64,000 nucleotides of DNA from Streptomyces sp. NBC_00461 (GTDB lineage Bacteria > Actinomycetota > Actinomycetes > Streptomycetales > Streptomycetaceae), in the NCBI RefSeq assembly GCF_036013935.1, contig NZ_CP107902.1, positions 9,953,001-10,017,000 on the forward strand. The letters are read 5' to 3'. The first letter of the stretch is position 1; each line of letters starts with the position of its first letter. Positions 25,938 through 34,538 of this stretch are shown here, piece after piece. The notes under the pieces are model-generated. The model was not told the DNA's origin, made no database searches, and saw nothing but the letters and a program-made list of their open reading frames with translations. The translations under genes and the position numbers were made by a program.

Positions 25938-26862
25938 CCTGACCGCACTGCGCGAGTTCGAGGCCGACGTGCCTGCGTTGACCGATGAGGCCCGCTTCGC
26001 CGCCCGGGATCGCCTGCGGCACGCCATCCGGGAGGAGAGCCGCCCGGGCCGGCTGTCCCGAAGGCTGGTGTTCAGGACCGCAGTGGCCGCAACAGCCGCG
26101 GCCGCCGTCGCGGGAGGTGCCGCGGTCGTGGCCGGGCGCGAGGAGGACACGGACGCCCCCCGGATGACCCCCCTGAGCGCGGCGCAGCTGCTGCGCAAGG
26201 CCGCGGGCCGCTCCCGGTCCGTCGCCGGCGGTCTGCCGATTCCGCGCAACGACCAGTACCTGTACACGAAGACCTACATCACGCGGACGTATGTGAAGGG
26301 TGCGAAGACCAGGACCTGGACGGACGAGAGCTGGCTCTCCGTGGACGGCTCCAAGCCCTCCTGGCGGGAGGAGTACGGCAAGATCCACCATGACCCCCCG
26401 CTGGGCAGGCACGAGGTCAGGTGGCCGCCGACCGAATACGCCAAGCTGGCGACGTGGCCCACGGATCCGGACACGCTGCTCAAGCGGCTCATGATGACGG
26501 GGGTCGAGTCCCCGGAGGCCAACGGCATGGCGTTCATGAACGCGTGCATGCTGATGACGGGACCGCGTGTCATGCCGCCCGGCCTGGAGGCCGCCACCTT
26601 CGAAGCCGTCGCGAAGATCCCCGGCATCAGGCTCGACTACCACGACGTGGACGCTCTCGGCCGGCACGGGATCGGGGTCTCGTACCCGAGGGTCACCTTC
26701 TCGTTCGTCTTCGACCCCAGAACCTATGCCTACCTGGGCCTGCGGTTGAAGGGAAGCAGCGCGAAGAAGATCAACGGCACGTGGCGGCAGGTCGGCTGGT
26801 ACTACGAGATGCGGGGCCTGGAAGAGGCGGGCGTCGTGGACCGTATCGGCCTGCACCCGTAG
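25930..26862 (+). CDS. CU044_5270 family membrane-anchored protein
   Basis: A 310-residue protein with a short cytoplasmic head (1-45), one membrane helix (about 46-70) and an extracytoplasmic domain. This matches the CU044_5270 family, which almost always follows ECF sigma-factor genes in actinobacteria. The GTG start at 25930 overlaps the sigma stop by 8 bp, behind gaggag, so the two are translationally coupled. By position it is a candidate regulator or sensor of the sigma factor, possibly in anti-sigma fashion, but it lacks the HxxxCxxC zinc motif of classical ECF anti-sigma factors. A strong terminator follows. Confidence 0.88.
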   Translation: MDDLTALREFEADVPALTDEARFAARDRLRHAIREESRPGRLSRRLVFRTAVAATAAAAVAGGAAVVAGREEDTDAPRMTPLSAAQLLRKAAGRSRSVAGGLPIPRNDQYLYTKTYITRTYVKGAKTRTWTDESWLSVDGSKPSWREEYGKIHHDPPLGRHEVRWPPTEYAKLATWPTDPDTLLKRLMMTGVESPEANGMAFMNACMLMTGPRVMPPGLEAATFEAVAKIPGIRLDYHDVDALGRHGIGVSYPRVTFSFVFDPRTYAYLGLRLKGSSAKKINGTWRQVGWYYEMRGLEEAGVVDRIGLHP

Positions 26863-26867
26863 GCCCG

Positions 26868-26906
26868 GGGGCCGCCGTACCGCGCGGGGGGCGGTACGGC
26901 GGCCCC
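26868..26906. terminator. Strong bidirectional hairpin terminator
   Basis: A perfect 16-bp stem (26868-26883 pairing with 26891-26906) with a 7-nt G-rich loop lies between convergent stops at 26862 and 26915. It is the longest perfect stem I found in the window. Confidence 0.85.
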
Positions 26907-26914
26907 GCCGGAGC

Positions 26915-27754
26915 TCAGCCGATGTGGTAACTGTCGCCGTACACCTTCCAGTTGAGCGGAGTGCTCAGGCACAGGTTCCCGTTGCGCAGGAACACCCGCT
27001 GCTCCGTGTCGACCCTGCTCGTGTCGCTGTGGGCCTCCTCCTGCTTCATGGCCCACACGCGCGCGTCGAGGAAGGCGCCCAGGTAGGTGACCTCGCTGCC
27101 GCCCTGGGCCGGCGGCTTCGCCGAACGCAGGGCGCGCTTGCGTATGTTGCGGAAGCTGGTCGAGTCGTCGCCGTCGCCGTGCATGACGATGGCGTCGTAG
27201 TAGGCGAACTGCCCCAGGGTTCCCAGGCCGTCCGTCCGGCCCTGCTGCAGGGCCGGGTTGAAGTACACGCGGTCGCGCTCGTCGTTCTGTGCCTGCTGGA
27301 ACGCGCTGTCCTGGGCCGCCTTGCGCCAGTCCCTGGGGAAGTTCGGGTCCAGGCCGTCGTGCGAGTCGGATCCGTTCACCTGGCGCAGCGCCGGGAGGTA
27401 CCTGGCGAGTACGTTGCCGGGCTTGCGGTCGGTGTAGAGCTGGACGAGGTCGAGCATGTCACCCGTGCCCGAGCAGAAGCCGATGATCCCGGCGGTGTAG
27501 CCGCGGCCGTCACCGATGTCCTCGATGTACTTGTACTGCGCCTTCCAGTCGAGCGAGGAGTTCTCCGCGCTCGACACCAGCTTCATGGCGATCTCCTTCT
27601 TCGCCGGGTCGTCGAGCCCGGCGCAGCCCGCGGCCGCCGACGCGTGCGAGGGCTTCAGGAGGGGGGCCGTGGCCAGGGTTGCGCCGACCGCGGCGAGGAC
27701 GGTCCGGCGCGAAAGCCGGACAGGACGTGCGGGCTCGCTGGAGGGGTGCCTCAC
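26915..27754 (-). CDS. csnA: Secreted GH46 chitosanase (Tat substrate)
   Basis: A 279-residue chitosanase that hydrolyses beta-1,4 bonds in chitosan outside the cell. Residues 1-45 hold a twin-arginine signal (RLSRRTVLAAVG, then a hydrophobic stretch ending SHASAAA). The mature protein aligns in memory with the Streptomyces N174 enzyme: the catalytic Glu is in SSAENSSLDW and the catalytic Asp in EDIGDGRGYT. QQAQNDERDRVYF and DTSRVDTEQRVFL are also conserved. The start is a GTG at 27754 with ggag upstream. A 7-bp-arm palindrome 49-71 bp upstream is the probable operator. It shares a terminator with the CU044_5270 gene. Confidence 0.95.
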   Translation of the reverse strand: MRHPSSEPARPVRLSRRTVLAAVGATLATAPLLKPSHASAAAGCAGLDDPAKKEIAMKLVSSAENSSLDWKAQYKYIEDIGDGRGYTAGIIGFCSGTGDMLDLVQLYTDRKPGNVLARYLPALRQVNGSDSHDGLDPNFPRDWRKAAQDSAFQQAQNDERDRVYFNPALQQGRTDGLGTLGQFAYYDAIVMHGDGDDSTSFRNIRKRALRSAKPPAQGGSEVTYLGAFLDARVWAMKQEEAHSDTSRVDTEQRVFLRNGNLCLSTPLNWKVYGDSYHIG

Positions 27755-27802
27755 GGGGGCTCCAAGTCGTGGTGGGGGGTGGGGAGTTGGTCGTGCGTCG
27801 TA

Positions 27803-27825
27803 CTGATAGGAAGGTTTACTATCAG
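27803..27825. promoter_or_regulatory. Palindromic candidate operator of chitosanase gene
   Basis: CTGATAG (27803-27809) and CTATCAG (27819-27825) are perfect inverted arms around GAAGGTTTA. It is AT-rich for this genome and lies 49-71 bp upstream of the chitosanase start. In other streptomycetes csnA is repressed by the ROK-family regulator CsnR through a palindrome in this position; I infer the same here, without having compared the exact consensus. Confidence 0.6.
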
Positions 27826-27918
27826 AGCGCACGGAGGGAGCACACCCGTCGCGGGAGAAGTTCGTAGGGACGTACGAAAAAGGTACGGACCAAATGGGGG
27901 TGAGTCAGGGCAGAGACG

Positions 27919-30762
27919 TCAGGCAGAGACGTCAGGCAGGGGCTGCTCGGCCCAGATGACCTTGCCCTCCGGTGTGTAGCGGGTCCCCCAGCGGTCGGAG
28001 AGCTGGGCCACCAGGAAGAGGCCGCGTCCGCCCTCGTCCGTCATCGCCGCATACCGCAGATGCGGTGAGGTACTGCTGCTGTCGTAGACCTCGCAGATCA
28101 GGGTGCGGTCGAACAGCACGCGGACGCGGATGGGGTCGGCGCCGTAGCGGAGCGCGTTGGTGACCAGCTCGCTCAGGACGAGTTCGGTGGTGAAGGCCAG
28201 CTCGTCGAGCCCCCACACGGCGAGCCGGCGGCTGACGGAGGCGCGGACCTCGGCGACCGCCGCCGGGTCGTTCGGCACCTGCCACTCGGCGATCCTGTCG
28301 ACGGCGAGCGCCTGGGTGCGGGCGACGATCAGAGCGACGTCGTCGCTCGGCCGGGCCGCCAACTGCGATTCGAGCACCACCCGGCACGTGTCCTCGGGCG
28401 ACTCACCGGCGCGCTCCAGGGCGCCCCGCAGCAGTTCGAGCCCCTCGTCGATGTCCCGCTCGCGGTCCTCGACGAGCCCGTCCGTGTACAGGACGAGGCG
28501 GCTGCCCTCCTCCAGTTCGAGATCGGCCGTCTCGAACGGCAGCCCGCCGAGGCCCAGCGGGGGACCGGCGGGCACGTCCGGGAACTCGACGGTGCCGTCA
28601 GGCCGGATGAGAGCCGGCGGCGGGTGGCCGGCGCGGGCGACGGTGCACCTGCGCGACACCGGGTCGTAGATCGCGTACAGGCAGGTGGCACCGGTGACCG
28701 GGGCGCTGCCGCCCTCTGCGGCCTCGGTGCCCTCGGCAGCCTCGGCGGCCTCGTCCTGGTCGATACGGCCCACCAACTCGTCGAGCAGCGCGAGGAGTTC
28801 GTTGGGCGGCAGGTCGAGGGCGGAGAAGTTGTGCACCGCCGTCCGCAGCCGCCCCATGGTGGCCGCCGCGTGCAGCCCGTGGCCCACGACATCGCCGACG
28901 ACCAGCGCGACGCGAGCGCCCGACAGCGGCAGTACGTCGAACCAGTCGCCGCCGACTCCGGCCTGCGCGGGCAGATAGCGGTACGCGATGTCCAGCGCCG
29001 ACTGCTCGGGCAGCCGCCGGGGCAGCAGGCTGCGTTGCAGCGTCACGGCCATGCTGTGCTCGCGCGTGTAGCGGCGGGCGTTGTCGATGGAGACCGCGGC
29101 GCGGGTCACCAGCTCCTCGGCGAGCGCCAGCTCCTCCGTGTCGAAGGGCTCGGCCTTCTGCGAACGCCAGAAGCTGACCACGCCCAGGACCAGGGATCCG
29201 GCGCGCAGCGGCACGCTGATCAGCGAGTGGATGCCGTACTCCACGACCTGCGCCGCGCGTTCCAGGTCCTGGGCGTGCCAGCCGGGCGCCGAGGCGAGAT
29301 GCGGTTCCAGCGTGGCCTGCCCGGTGCGCAGGCTGCGGCCCTGCGGCGAGGAGTCGACGAACCTGATCTGCCGGCCCACCTTGTACAGCGGGGCGTCCTC
29401 GCTGATGCCGCACGAGGCGGTACGGAGCAAGGGCGTCGTCGCCTCCGGCTGGCCCCCGCCCAGCACGGCGTCGAACAGGTCGACCGTCGCGAAGTCCGTG
29501 AACCTGGGCACGGCGAGCTCCGCCAGCTCCTCCGCGGTGCGGGTGACGTCCAGGCTCGTGCCGATGCCCACCCCGGCGTCGTACAGCATGTTCAGGCGTT
29601 CGCGGGCCGTCTCGGCCCGGCCGGACAGGGCGCGCAGCTCGGTCGAGTCGCGGAGCGTGGCGACGCTGCCCGGCGGGCCGCCCTGGACGTCGGTGGGCCG
29701 CTGGTTGACCGCGAGGAGACGGTCCTTGACCAGGTGCACCTCGTCGGTGGCGACGCGCCCGGAGGCCAGCAGCTCGGCGGTGTCGGCGGCGAGGCCGAGG
29801 TCGAGGACGTGCCGCCCCTCGGCGTCCTCGGGCAGGTCGAGCAGACGGTGCGCCTCGTCGTTGGCGAGCAGCAGACGGCCCTCGCCGCTGACGATGAGCA
29901 CGCCCTCGCGGACGGCGTGCAGCACCGCGTCGTGATGCTCGTACATGCGGGTCATCTCGTCCGGGCCCAGGCCGTGCGTCTGGCGCAGCAGCCGTCTGCT
30001 GACGAGCGCGGTGCCCGCCGTCGCCAGGGCGAGTCCCGCGGCCGCGGCGAGCAGGACGAGCGGCAGCTGCCGGTTGGCGGCGCCGCCCACGTTCGCGGTG
30101 GTGATGCCCGCCGACACCAGGCCCACGACCTTGCCGTCGGGCGCCTTCACCGGTACGACGGCCTGTACCAGCCGCCCGATCGTGCCGTTGACCTCCTCGA
30201 CCACCGTCTGCCCGGCCAGCGCGGGCGCGATCGTCCCCACGAACTTCTTGCCGATGCGGTCCGGCTTGGGGTGGGTGTAGCGGATGCCGTCGGTGTTCAT
30301 GACGACGATGAAGTCCACGCCCGTCGCCTTGCGGGCGGCCTCCGCGCGCGGCTGAAGCACAGCCGTGGGATCGGGGCTGCTCAGTGCCTCGCGGGTGCCC
30401 GGCGCGTTGGCGAACGCCTCGGCGACGGCGACCGACCGGTTGCGGGCCTCCTGCCTGCTGTCGTGCCGCACCTGCAGATACAGCGCACCCACCGCGGCGA
30501 CCACCAGCAGCAGCACGATCACCACCTGCAGAACGAACATCTGCCGGGCGATGCTGCGTCCCGTCAGCGCCGACCGCAGCGCCGTGAAACGCCCCGGATC
30601 CGGTTCGCCGGGGTGGATCCCGCGGTGCGTCAGTGAACGGCCCTTCGTCCGCGCCGTTCGATGCCCGTGCGTTCCGTGGGCGCGGTCGTGCGCGCGGCGG
30701 GCACGGGGACCGCCGGGGCGGCGGTGCGACCGGGCCCCGGAGCGGTCCGGAAGTCGGACCAT
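27919..30762 (-). CDS. Multidomain sensor SpoIIE phosphatase with RsbW-like kinase domain
   Basis: A protein of up to 947 residues. Order: basic N-terminus (uncertain), membrane helix (about 75-97), extracellular single-Cache-like domain (about 100-225, with ARKATGVDFIVVMNTDGIRYTHP), second helix (about 232-252), PAS (about 270-385), GAF (about 400-560), SpoIIE phosphatase (about 585-800; GVGGDWFDVLPL, VVGDVVGHGLHAA, LYTDGLVEDRE) and a C-terminal HATPase of the RsbW type (about 820-940; ELVLSELVTNALRYG, GGRGLFLVAQLSDRWG). The protein combines ligand sensing with both arms of a partner switch. The first about 45 residues have odd composition, so the start may lie downstream. Confidence 0.9.
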   Translation of the reverse strand: MVRLPDRSGARSHRRPGGPRARRAHDRAHGTHGHRTARTKGRSLTHRGIHPGEPDPGRFTALRSALTGRSIARQMFVLQVVIVLLLVVAAVGALYLQVRHDSRQEARNRSVAVAEAFANAPGTREALSSPDPTAVLQPRAEAARKATGVDFIVVMNTDGIRYTHPKPDRIGKKFVGTIAPALAGQTVVEEVNGTIGRLVQAVVPVKAPDGKVVGLVSAGITTANVGGAANRQLPLVLLAAAAGLALATAGTALVSRRLLRQTHGLGPDEMTRMYEHHDAVLHAVREGVLIVSGEGRLLLANDEAHRLLDLPEDAEGRHVLDLGLAADTAELLASGRVATDEVHLVKDRLLAVNQRPTDVQGGPPGSVATLRDSTELRALSGRAETARERLNMLYDAGVGIGTSLDVTRTAEELAELAVPRFTDFATVDLFDAVLGGGQPEATTPLLRTASCGISEDAPLYKVGRQIRFVDSSPQGRSLRTGQATLEPHLASAPGWHAQDLERAAQVVEYGIHSLISVPLRAGSLVLGVVSFWRSQKAEPFDTEELALAEELVTRAAVSIDNARRYTREHSMAVTLQRSLLPRRLPEQSALDIAYRYLPAQAGVGGDWFDVLPLSGARVALVVGDVVGHGLHAAATMGRLRTAVHNFSALDLPPNELLALLDELVGRIDQDEAAEAAEGTEAAEGGSAPVTGATCLYAIYDPVSRRCTVARAGHPPPALIRPDGTVEFPDVPAGPPLGLGGLPFETADLELEEGSRLVLYTDGLVEDRERDIDEGLELLRGALERAGESPEDTCRVVLESQLAARPSDDVALIVARTQALAVDRIAEWQVPNDPAAVAEVRASVSRRLAVWGLDELAFTTELVLSELVTNALRYGADPIRVRVLFDRTLICEVYDSSSTSPHLRYAAMTDEGGRGLFLVAQLSDRWGTRYTPEGKVIWAEQPLPDVSA

Positions 30763-30888
30763 GTGCCCATGTCTACACTGCCGGGCCCCATGAGGCGAGA
30801 GGCGTCACAGAGGGTGACAGGGTCCGCGCCGCTCCGTGTGCCGGCGTCGCGGGCGGGGGGTGCCCGCGCCGCGGCCGTACGGTCGGCC

Positions 30889-33444
30889 TCAGCGCTGGTT
30901 GCCGTGCGCCGCACGGCGCGTGGCGAGGAGCAGGGCGATGTCGTCGGGGCGGTCCGCTGAGTGCCGGGCGGTCGCGGTCAGGCGATCGGCGACCGCGGAC
31001 AGCGGTCGGCGGCCCGGACGGGCGGCGGGGGCGCCGGCCTTCGACAGGGCGATCCGCAGGGCCGTGATGCCGTCGTCGATGTCGGTGCCGGGCCGCTCGA
31101 CGAGGCCGTCCGTGTACAGCGCGAGGACGGCGCCGGGCTCGATCAGCAGCTCCGTCACGGGGTAGTGGGCCTGCGGATCCACCCCGAGCACGACGCCGCC
31201 GGGCAGATCCAGGACGTCGGTGTGGCCGTCCGGGTGACGCAGCAGTGGCGGCGGGTGCCCGGCGTGGGCCACCCGTGCCAGGCCGGACGCCGGATCCAGC
31301 CGGATGTAGCAGCAGCTCGCGAACTGGCCGGGATCGAGGTCGATGAGCAGATGGTTGGTGCCGCTCATCACCTCGTCGGGCGGACGGTCGCTGAGCGCGA
31401 ACGCCCGTACGGCGCTGCGCAGTTGGCCCATGGTGGCCGCCGCCTGCACGCCGTGCCCCTGCACGTCGCCGATGACCAGGGCAAGGCCGTCCCCCGCCTC
31501 CACGACGTCGTACCAGTCGCCGCCCACCTCCATGCCCTGGGTGCCGGGCAGATAGCGCCCGGTCGTCTCCACCTGCGGGTGGGCCGACAGCCTGCGGGGG
31601 AGGAGGGCCTGCTGCAGGCCCCGGGCGAGCGCCGCCTCGCTCTCGTAGCGCTGCGCCTTCTCCATGGCGTTGGCGATCAGCCCGGCGAGCGCGGTGAGCA
31701 CCGTGCGCTCCTCGGTGCTGAAACTGCGGGGGCGGTCGAAGCCCAGGATGCAGGAGCCGACCGGGCGTCCGGACGCGATCAGCGGCAGGAAGGCGCGGGC
31801 TCCCTCGTCCGCATCCAGCGGGATGCCGGGATAGGCGGCCGCCAGCTGCTCCATCGAGTCGAAGAAGAGCGGCCTGCCGGTGGTGAGCGTCTCCACGCCG
31901 GGCAGCTGGACGTCCAGGCTCACACCCTCGAACGGGGTGAGGAACCCCGTGGGGAAGCCGCTCTCCAGGGCCAGGTACAGGTGGCGGTCCTGCAGCAGGT
32001 AGATGGCCAGGTGGCAGCCGCCGAACGCGGGCAGCACCTCCCGCATGACCACGGCCGCCACCTGGCGTGCGGTGACCGCCTCGGTCAGCGCGATGGCCAG
32101 GACGATGGGTTGGTACAGCGGAGCCATCGACGGGGCCGCGGGCGCGGACGCCCTGACCGGCTCCGGCCCTTCCTCGCGCCCCGGCGCGAGGTCCGCGGCC
32201 GCCTCCGCCAGCCGGTTCGCCGGACGGAACGTACACGTCAGCACGTCCGGGCCCGGATAGACGCATACGTCGAGCCAGGCGCCGTCGTGCGAAGCGGCGT
32301 CGCTCTCCCCGCCGTCCGGGCCGGGCCGCCACAGGTGGAAGCGCACCGGGTCCGGGGACAGCAGCGCGCTGCGCAGATGGTCCTCGAACGCGGGCTGGTT
32401 CAGCCAGGGCACGCCCTCCCACAGCGGACGGCTCAGGAGCTGTGTCCGTGAGCGGCGCAGCAGCTGTCCTGCCCGCGGGTTGGCGTACAGGATCAGCCCC
32501 AGCCGGTCCAGGCAGAGCACGCCCTCGGGCAGCAGGTCGGCCGCGGCGTCGGCTGCCGCGCCGGGACCCGGGTCGACGACGAAGCCCCGTACCGGATGGG
32601 CGCCGGACGGTGTGCCGGGCGGGGCGGGGGCGGCGTACGGGCTCCACAGCTCCAGCAGTCGCAGCGCGCCGTCCTCGGAGCGCACATACAACGGCAGGGG
32701 CGGCGGCCGGCCCGCGGCCGTCTCGCGCAGCGCGGCCAGGACCCGCTGCCGCTCAGCCGGCGCGACGGCGTCCACGAGGGTTTCGACGGATGTCGCGAAC
32801 TCGTCGGCGGGCACCCCGAGCAGCGCGGGCAGGCGTTCGTCGGCGGTCACGACATCCGTCACCGGGTCCCACGCGAAGCCTCCCGCGCGGCCGGCGGGCG
32901 GGCGGACGCCCGGCGGCCGTACGCACACGGGCTCGCCGTCCCAGGCGACCGACGGCCTGCCGCCGTCGTCCAGGCGCCGCAGGGCCGCGCCCAGGTCCTC
33001 CGCCAGCCGCACCATGCGATCGAGGTGATGGAGCAGCTCGGTCGCGTCCGGCGCGGAGGTACACAGCACGGTCAGCACACCGTAGGTCGTCGTCCCGCCC
33101 ACGATCGGTACGTACAGCGACCCGAACTGGAACGGCAGCCCGGCCGCGAACTGGGGATAGCGGCGCATCGTCTCCGTGGCGTTCGGCAGGACCACCTGAA
33201 CGCCGAGCCGGTAGGAGTCGGCCACCGGGAAGGGGCGGTCCACATGCATCCGCCACCAAGGCTTGAACAGGGGGCCCGGCAGCCCGGCGAGCACCGCGAG
33301 CCGCAGCAGCCCGGGTGTGCCGGAGCGCAGGTAGACCCCTCCCGAGTGCCCGCCGGCCGCACCGATCGCCCTTGTCGAGGCGTCGATCAGCAGCGCGGCC
33401 AGTTGTTCGGGCGTCCGGTGTGCGTCCTCCACGCTCCCAGTCAT
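30889..33444 (-). CDS. GAF/PAS sensor SpoIIE phosphatase
   Basis: An 851-residue cytoplasmic protein without membrane helices. Order: GAF (about 10-165), two PAS-like domains (about 180-285 and 300-420; for example LDRLGLILYANPRAGQLLRRS), GAF (about 450-610; PFEGVSLDVQLPG, SFSTEERTVLTALAGLIANAMEKAQ) and SpoIIE phosphatase (about 625-845; EVGGDWYDVVEAGDG, VIGDVQGHGVQAAATMGQLR, LYTDGLVERPG, DDIALLLATR). I start it at the ATG at 33444 behind ggtaggg; an ATG 39 bp upstream is possible. It sits in tandem with another sensor phosphatase 126 bp downstream; both could act on the same antagonist. A 10-bp-arm palindrome lies 48 bp upstream. Confidence 0.9.
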   Translation of the reverse strand: MTGSVEDAHRTPEQLAALLIDASTRAIGAAGGHSGGVYLRSGTPGLLRLAVLAGLPGPLFKPWWRMHVDRPFPVADSYRLGVQVVLPNATETMRRYPQFAAGLPFQFGSLYVPIVGGTTTYGVLTVLCTSAPDATELLHHLDRMVRLAEDLGAALRRLDDGGRPSVAWDGEPVCVRPPGVRPPAGRAGGFAWDPVTDVVTADERLPALLGVPADEFATSVETLVDAVAPAERQRVLAALRETAAGRPPPLPLYVRSEDGALRLLELWSPYAAPAPPGTPSGAHPVRGFVVDPGPGAAADAAADLLPEGVLCLDRLGLILYANPRAGQLLRRSRTQLLSRPLWEGVPWLNQPAFEDHLRSALLSPDPVRFHLWRPGPDGGESDAASHDGAWLDVCVYPGPDVLTCTFRPANRLAEAAADLAPGREEGPEPVRASAPAAPSMAPLYQPIVLAIALTEAVTARQVAAVVMREVLPAFGGCHLAIYLLQDRHLYLALESGFPTGFLTPFEGVSLDVQLPGVETLTTGRPLFFDSMEQLAAAYPGIPLDADEGARAFLPLIASGRPVGSCILGFDRPRSFSTEERTVLTALAGLIANAMEKAQRYESEAALARGLQQALLPRRLSAHPQVETTGRYLPGTQGMEVGGDWYDVVEAGDGLALVIGDVQGHGVQAAATMGQLRSAVRAFALSDRPPDEVMSGTNHLLIDLDPGQFASCCYIRLDPASGLARVAHAGHPPPLLRHPDGHTDVLDLPGGVVLGVDPQAHYPVTELLIEPGAVLALYTDGLVERPGTDIDDGITALRIALSKAGAPAARPGRRPLSAVADRLTATARHSADRPDDIALLLATRRAAHGNQR

Positions 33445-33491
33445 CGGCCCTACCTTGTCCCTGCGCCGTCCAGCGGGCGACACAGTAAGAA

Positions 33492-33516
33492 TGCGCCACC
33501 ACGTGCTGGTGGCGCA
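33492..33516. promoter_or_regulatory. Perfect palindrome upstream of sensor phosphatase
   Basis: TGCGCCACCA (33492-33501) and TGGTGGCGCA (33507-33516) are perfect arms around CGTGC. It lies 48-72 bp upstream of the phosphatase start and downstream of no gene, so an operator or 5'-leader hairpin is more likely than a terminator. Confidence 0.45.
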
Positions 33517-33849
33517 CCTGGGCGGACACAGTTCGCACGGGAATCACGGATCCCGGACGTCGCAGGGGGTGTCCGGCCGCCCGGAGGTGACGCGGAGATC
33601 GACGGCGCCGGCGACGGGGTCGTGAGAGCGGCGTGACCACGCGTCGCAGCGTGTGACGGCGGCCACCGGCCCCCGGGGGCGCGCACGGTGGGAGCCCACC
33701 GCGCCGCCGCCCCCGACCGTCGCGCCAATCTGTGATCGATGCGGTGGCCACCTTCTCGACGCACAGCAACAGCCGTGCGACGCCCCGGTGTTGACGGTCA
33801 CGGCCTGGCCGACTCCCTGTCGCGCGTTGGCCGCCCTCGCGCGACCTTG

Positions 33850-33863
33850 TGGGAGCGCTCCCA
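33850..33863. promoter_or_regulatory. CebR-type LacI-family operator
   Basis: TGGGAGCGCTCCCA is a perfect 14-bp palindrome and is identical to the CebR box that controls cellobiose and cello-oligosaccharide uptake in streptomycetes (established knowledge). It ends 18 bp before the GNAT start codon, a position suited to repression of this gene. Confidence 0.85.
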
Positions 33864-33881
33864 AAACGGGAGGATGCTGCG

Positions 33882-34514
33882 ATGACCATGACTCCCGCCG
33901 TCCGCCCGTACCGCTCCGAGGACAGCGAAGCCCTCGACGACATCTGCGTTCGCACCGCCCACAACGGCCAGGACAGCCGGCCGGTCTACGCCGACCCCGG
34001 CATCTTCCCGGCGATCTTCGCGGCCCCCTACGTCCATCTGGAGCCGGAGCTGGCCTTCGTCCTGGACGACGGGCAGGGCAGGGCGGTCGGCTACATCCTC
34101 GGCACCGCGGACACGCCTCGCTTCGTCAAGGCCTTCCGGACGACATGGCTGCCCCTGGTCGCGGACCGTCACCCTGAGCCCGCCGGCCCGCCGAGCACCC
34201 CCGACGAGGCGATGGTCCCGCTGCTGCACCATCCCGAGCGGATGATCGTCCCCGCGACCGCCCCCTATCCGGCCCATCTGCACATCGACCTGCTCCCCGC
34301 ATGGCAGGGCCGCGGGTACGGCCGGGCGCTGATGCGGACCTTCCTGCGGGCGCTGCAGGACCGGGGCGTCGCCGCCGTCCACCTGTCCATGGTCACCGTC
34401 AACACCCCGGCCAGGGCCTTCTACGACCGCCTGGGCTTCCACGAGATCGACGTGCCGGATCCCGGCCCGGTCACCTATCTCGGGCGCACCACAGGGGAGT
34501 TGGAGAAGCTGTGA
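33882..34514 (+). CDS. GNAT acetyltransferase, O-GlcNAcase C-terminal-like
   Basis: A 210-residue GNAT enzyme. The acetyl-CoA loop is QGRGYGRAL (about residue 144), followed by LSMVTVNTPARAFYDRLGFHEI. The N-terminal half (VRPYRSEDSEALDDICVRTA, LAFVLDDGQGRAVGYILGTADTPRFVKAF, TTWLPLV) resembles the C-terminal acetyltransferase-like domain of human O-GlcNAcase and its free-standing bacterial homologues. The human domain lacks a working acetyl-CoA site, whereas here the loop looks intact. The acceptor is unknown. The ATG at 33882 follows gggagga. A perfect CebR-type operator directly upstream predicts induction by cello-oligosaccharides. Confidence 0.88.
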   Translation: MTMTPAVRPYRSEDSEALDDICVRTAHNGQDSRPVYADPGIFPAIFAAPYVHLEPELAFVLDDGQGRAVGYILGTADTPRFVKAFRTTWLPLVADRHPEPAGPPSTPDEAMVPLLHHPERMIVPATAPYPAHLHIDLLPAWQGRGYGRALMRTFLRALQDRGVAAVHLSMVTVNTPARAFYDRLGFHEIDVPDPGPVTYLGRTTGELEKL

Positions 34515-34538
34515 CGTCCGGTCACGCGATCCCCGGCC

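Larger units (their letters stand above)
33445..33881. other. Divergent intergenic region, phosphatase / GNAT
   Basis: About 437 bp without a supported gene. It holds a perfect 10-bp-arm palindrome near the phosphatase end (33492-33516) and a perfect CebR-type operator near the GNAT end (33850-33863). The middle is GC-rich with nothing else I can identify. Confidence 0.6.
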
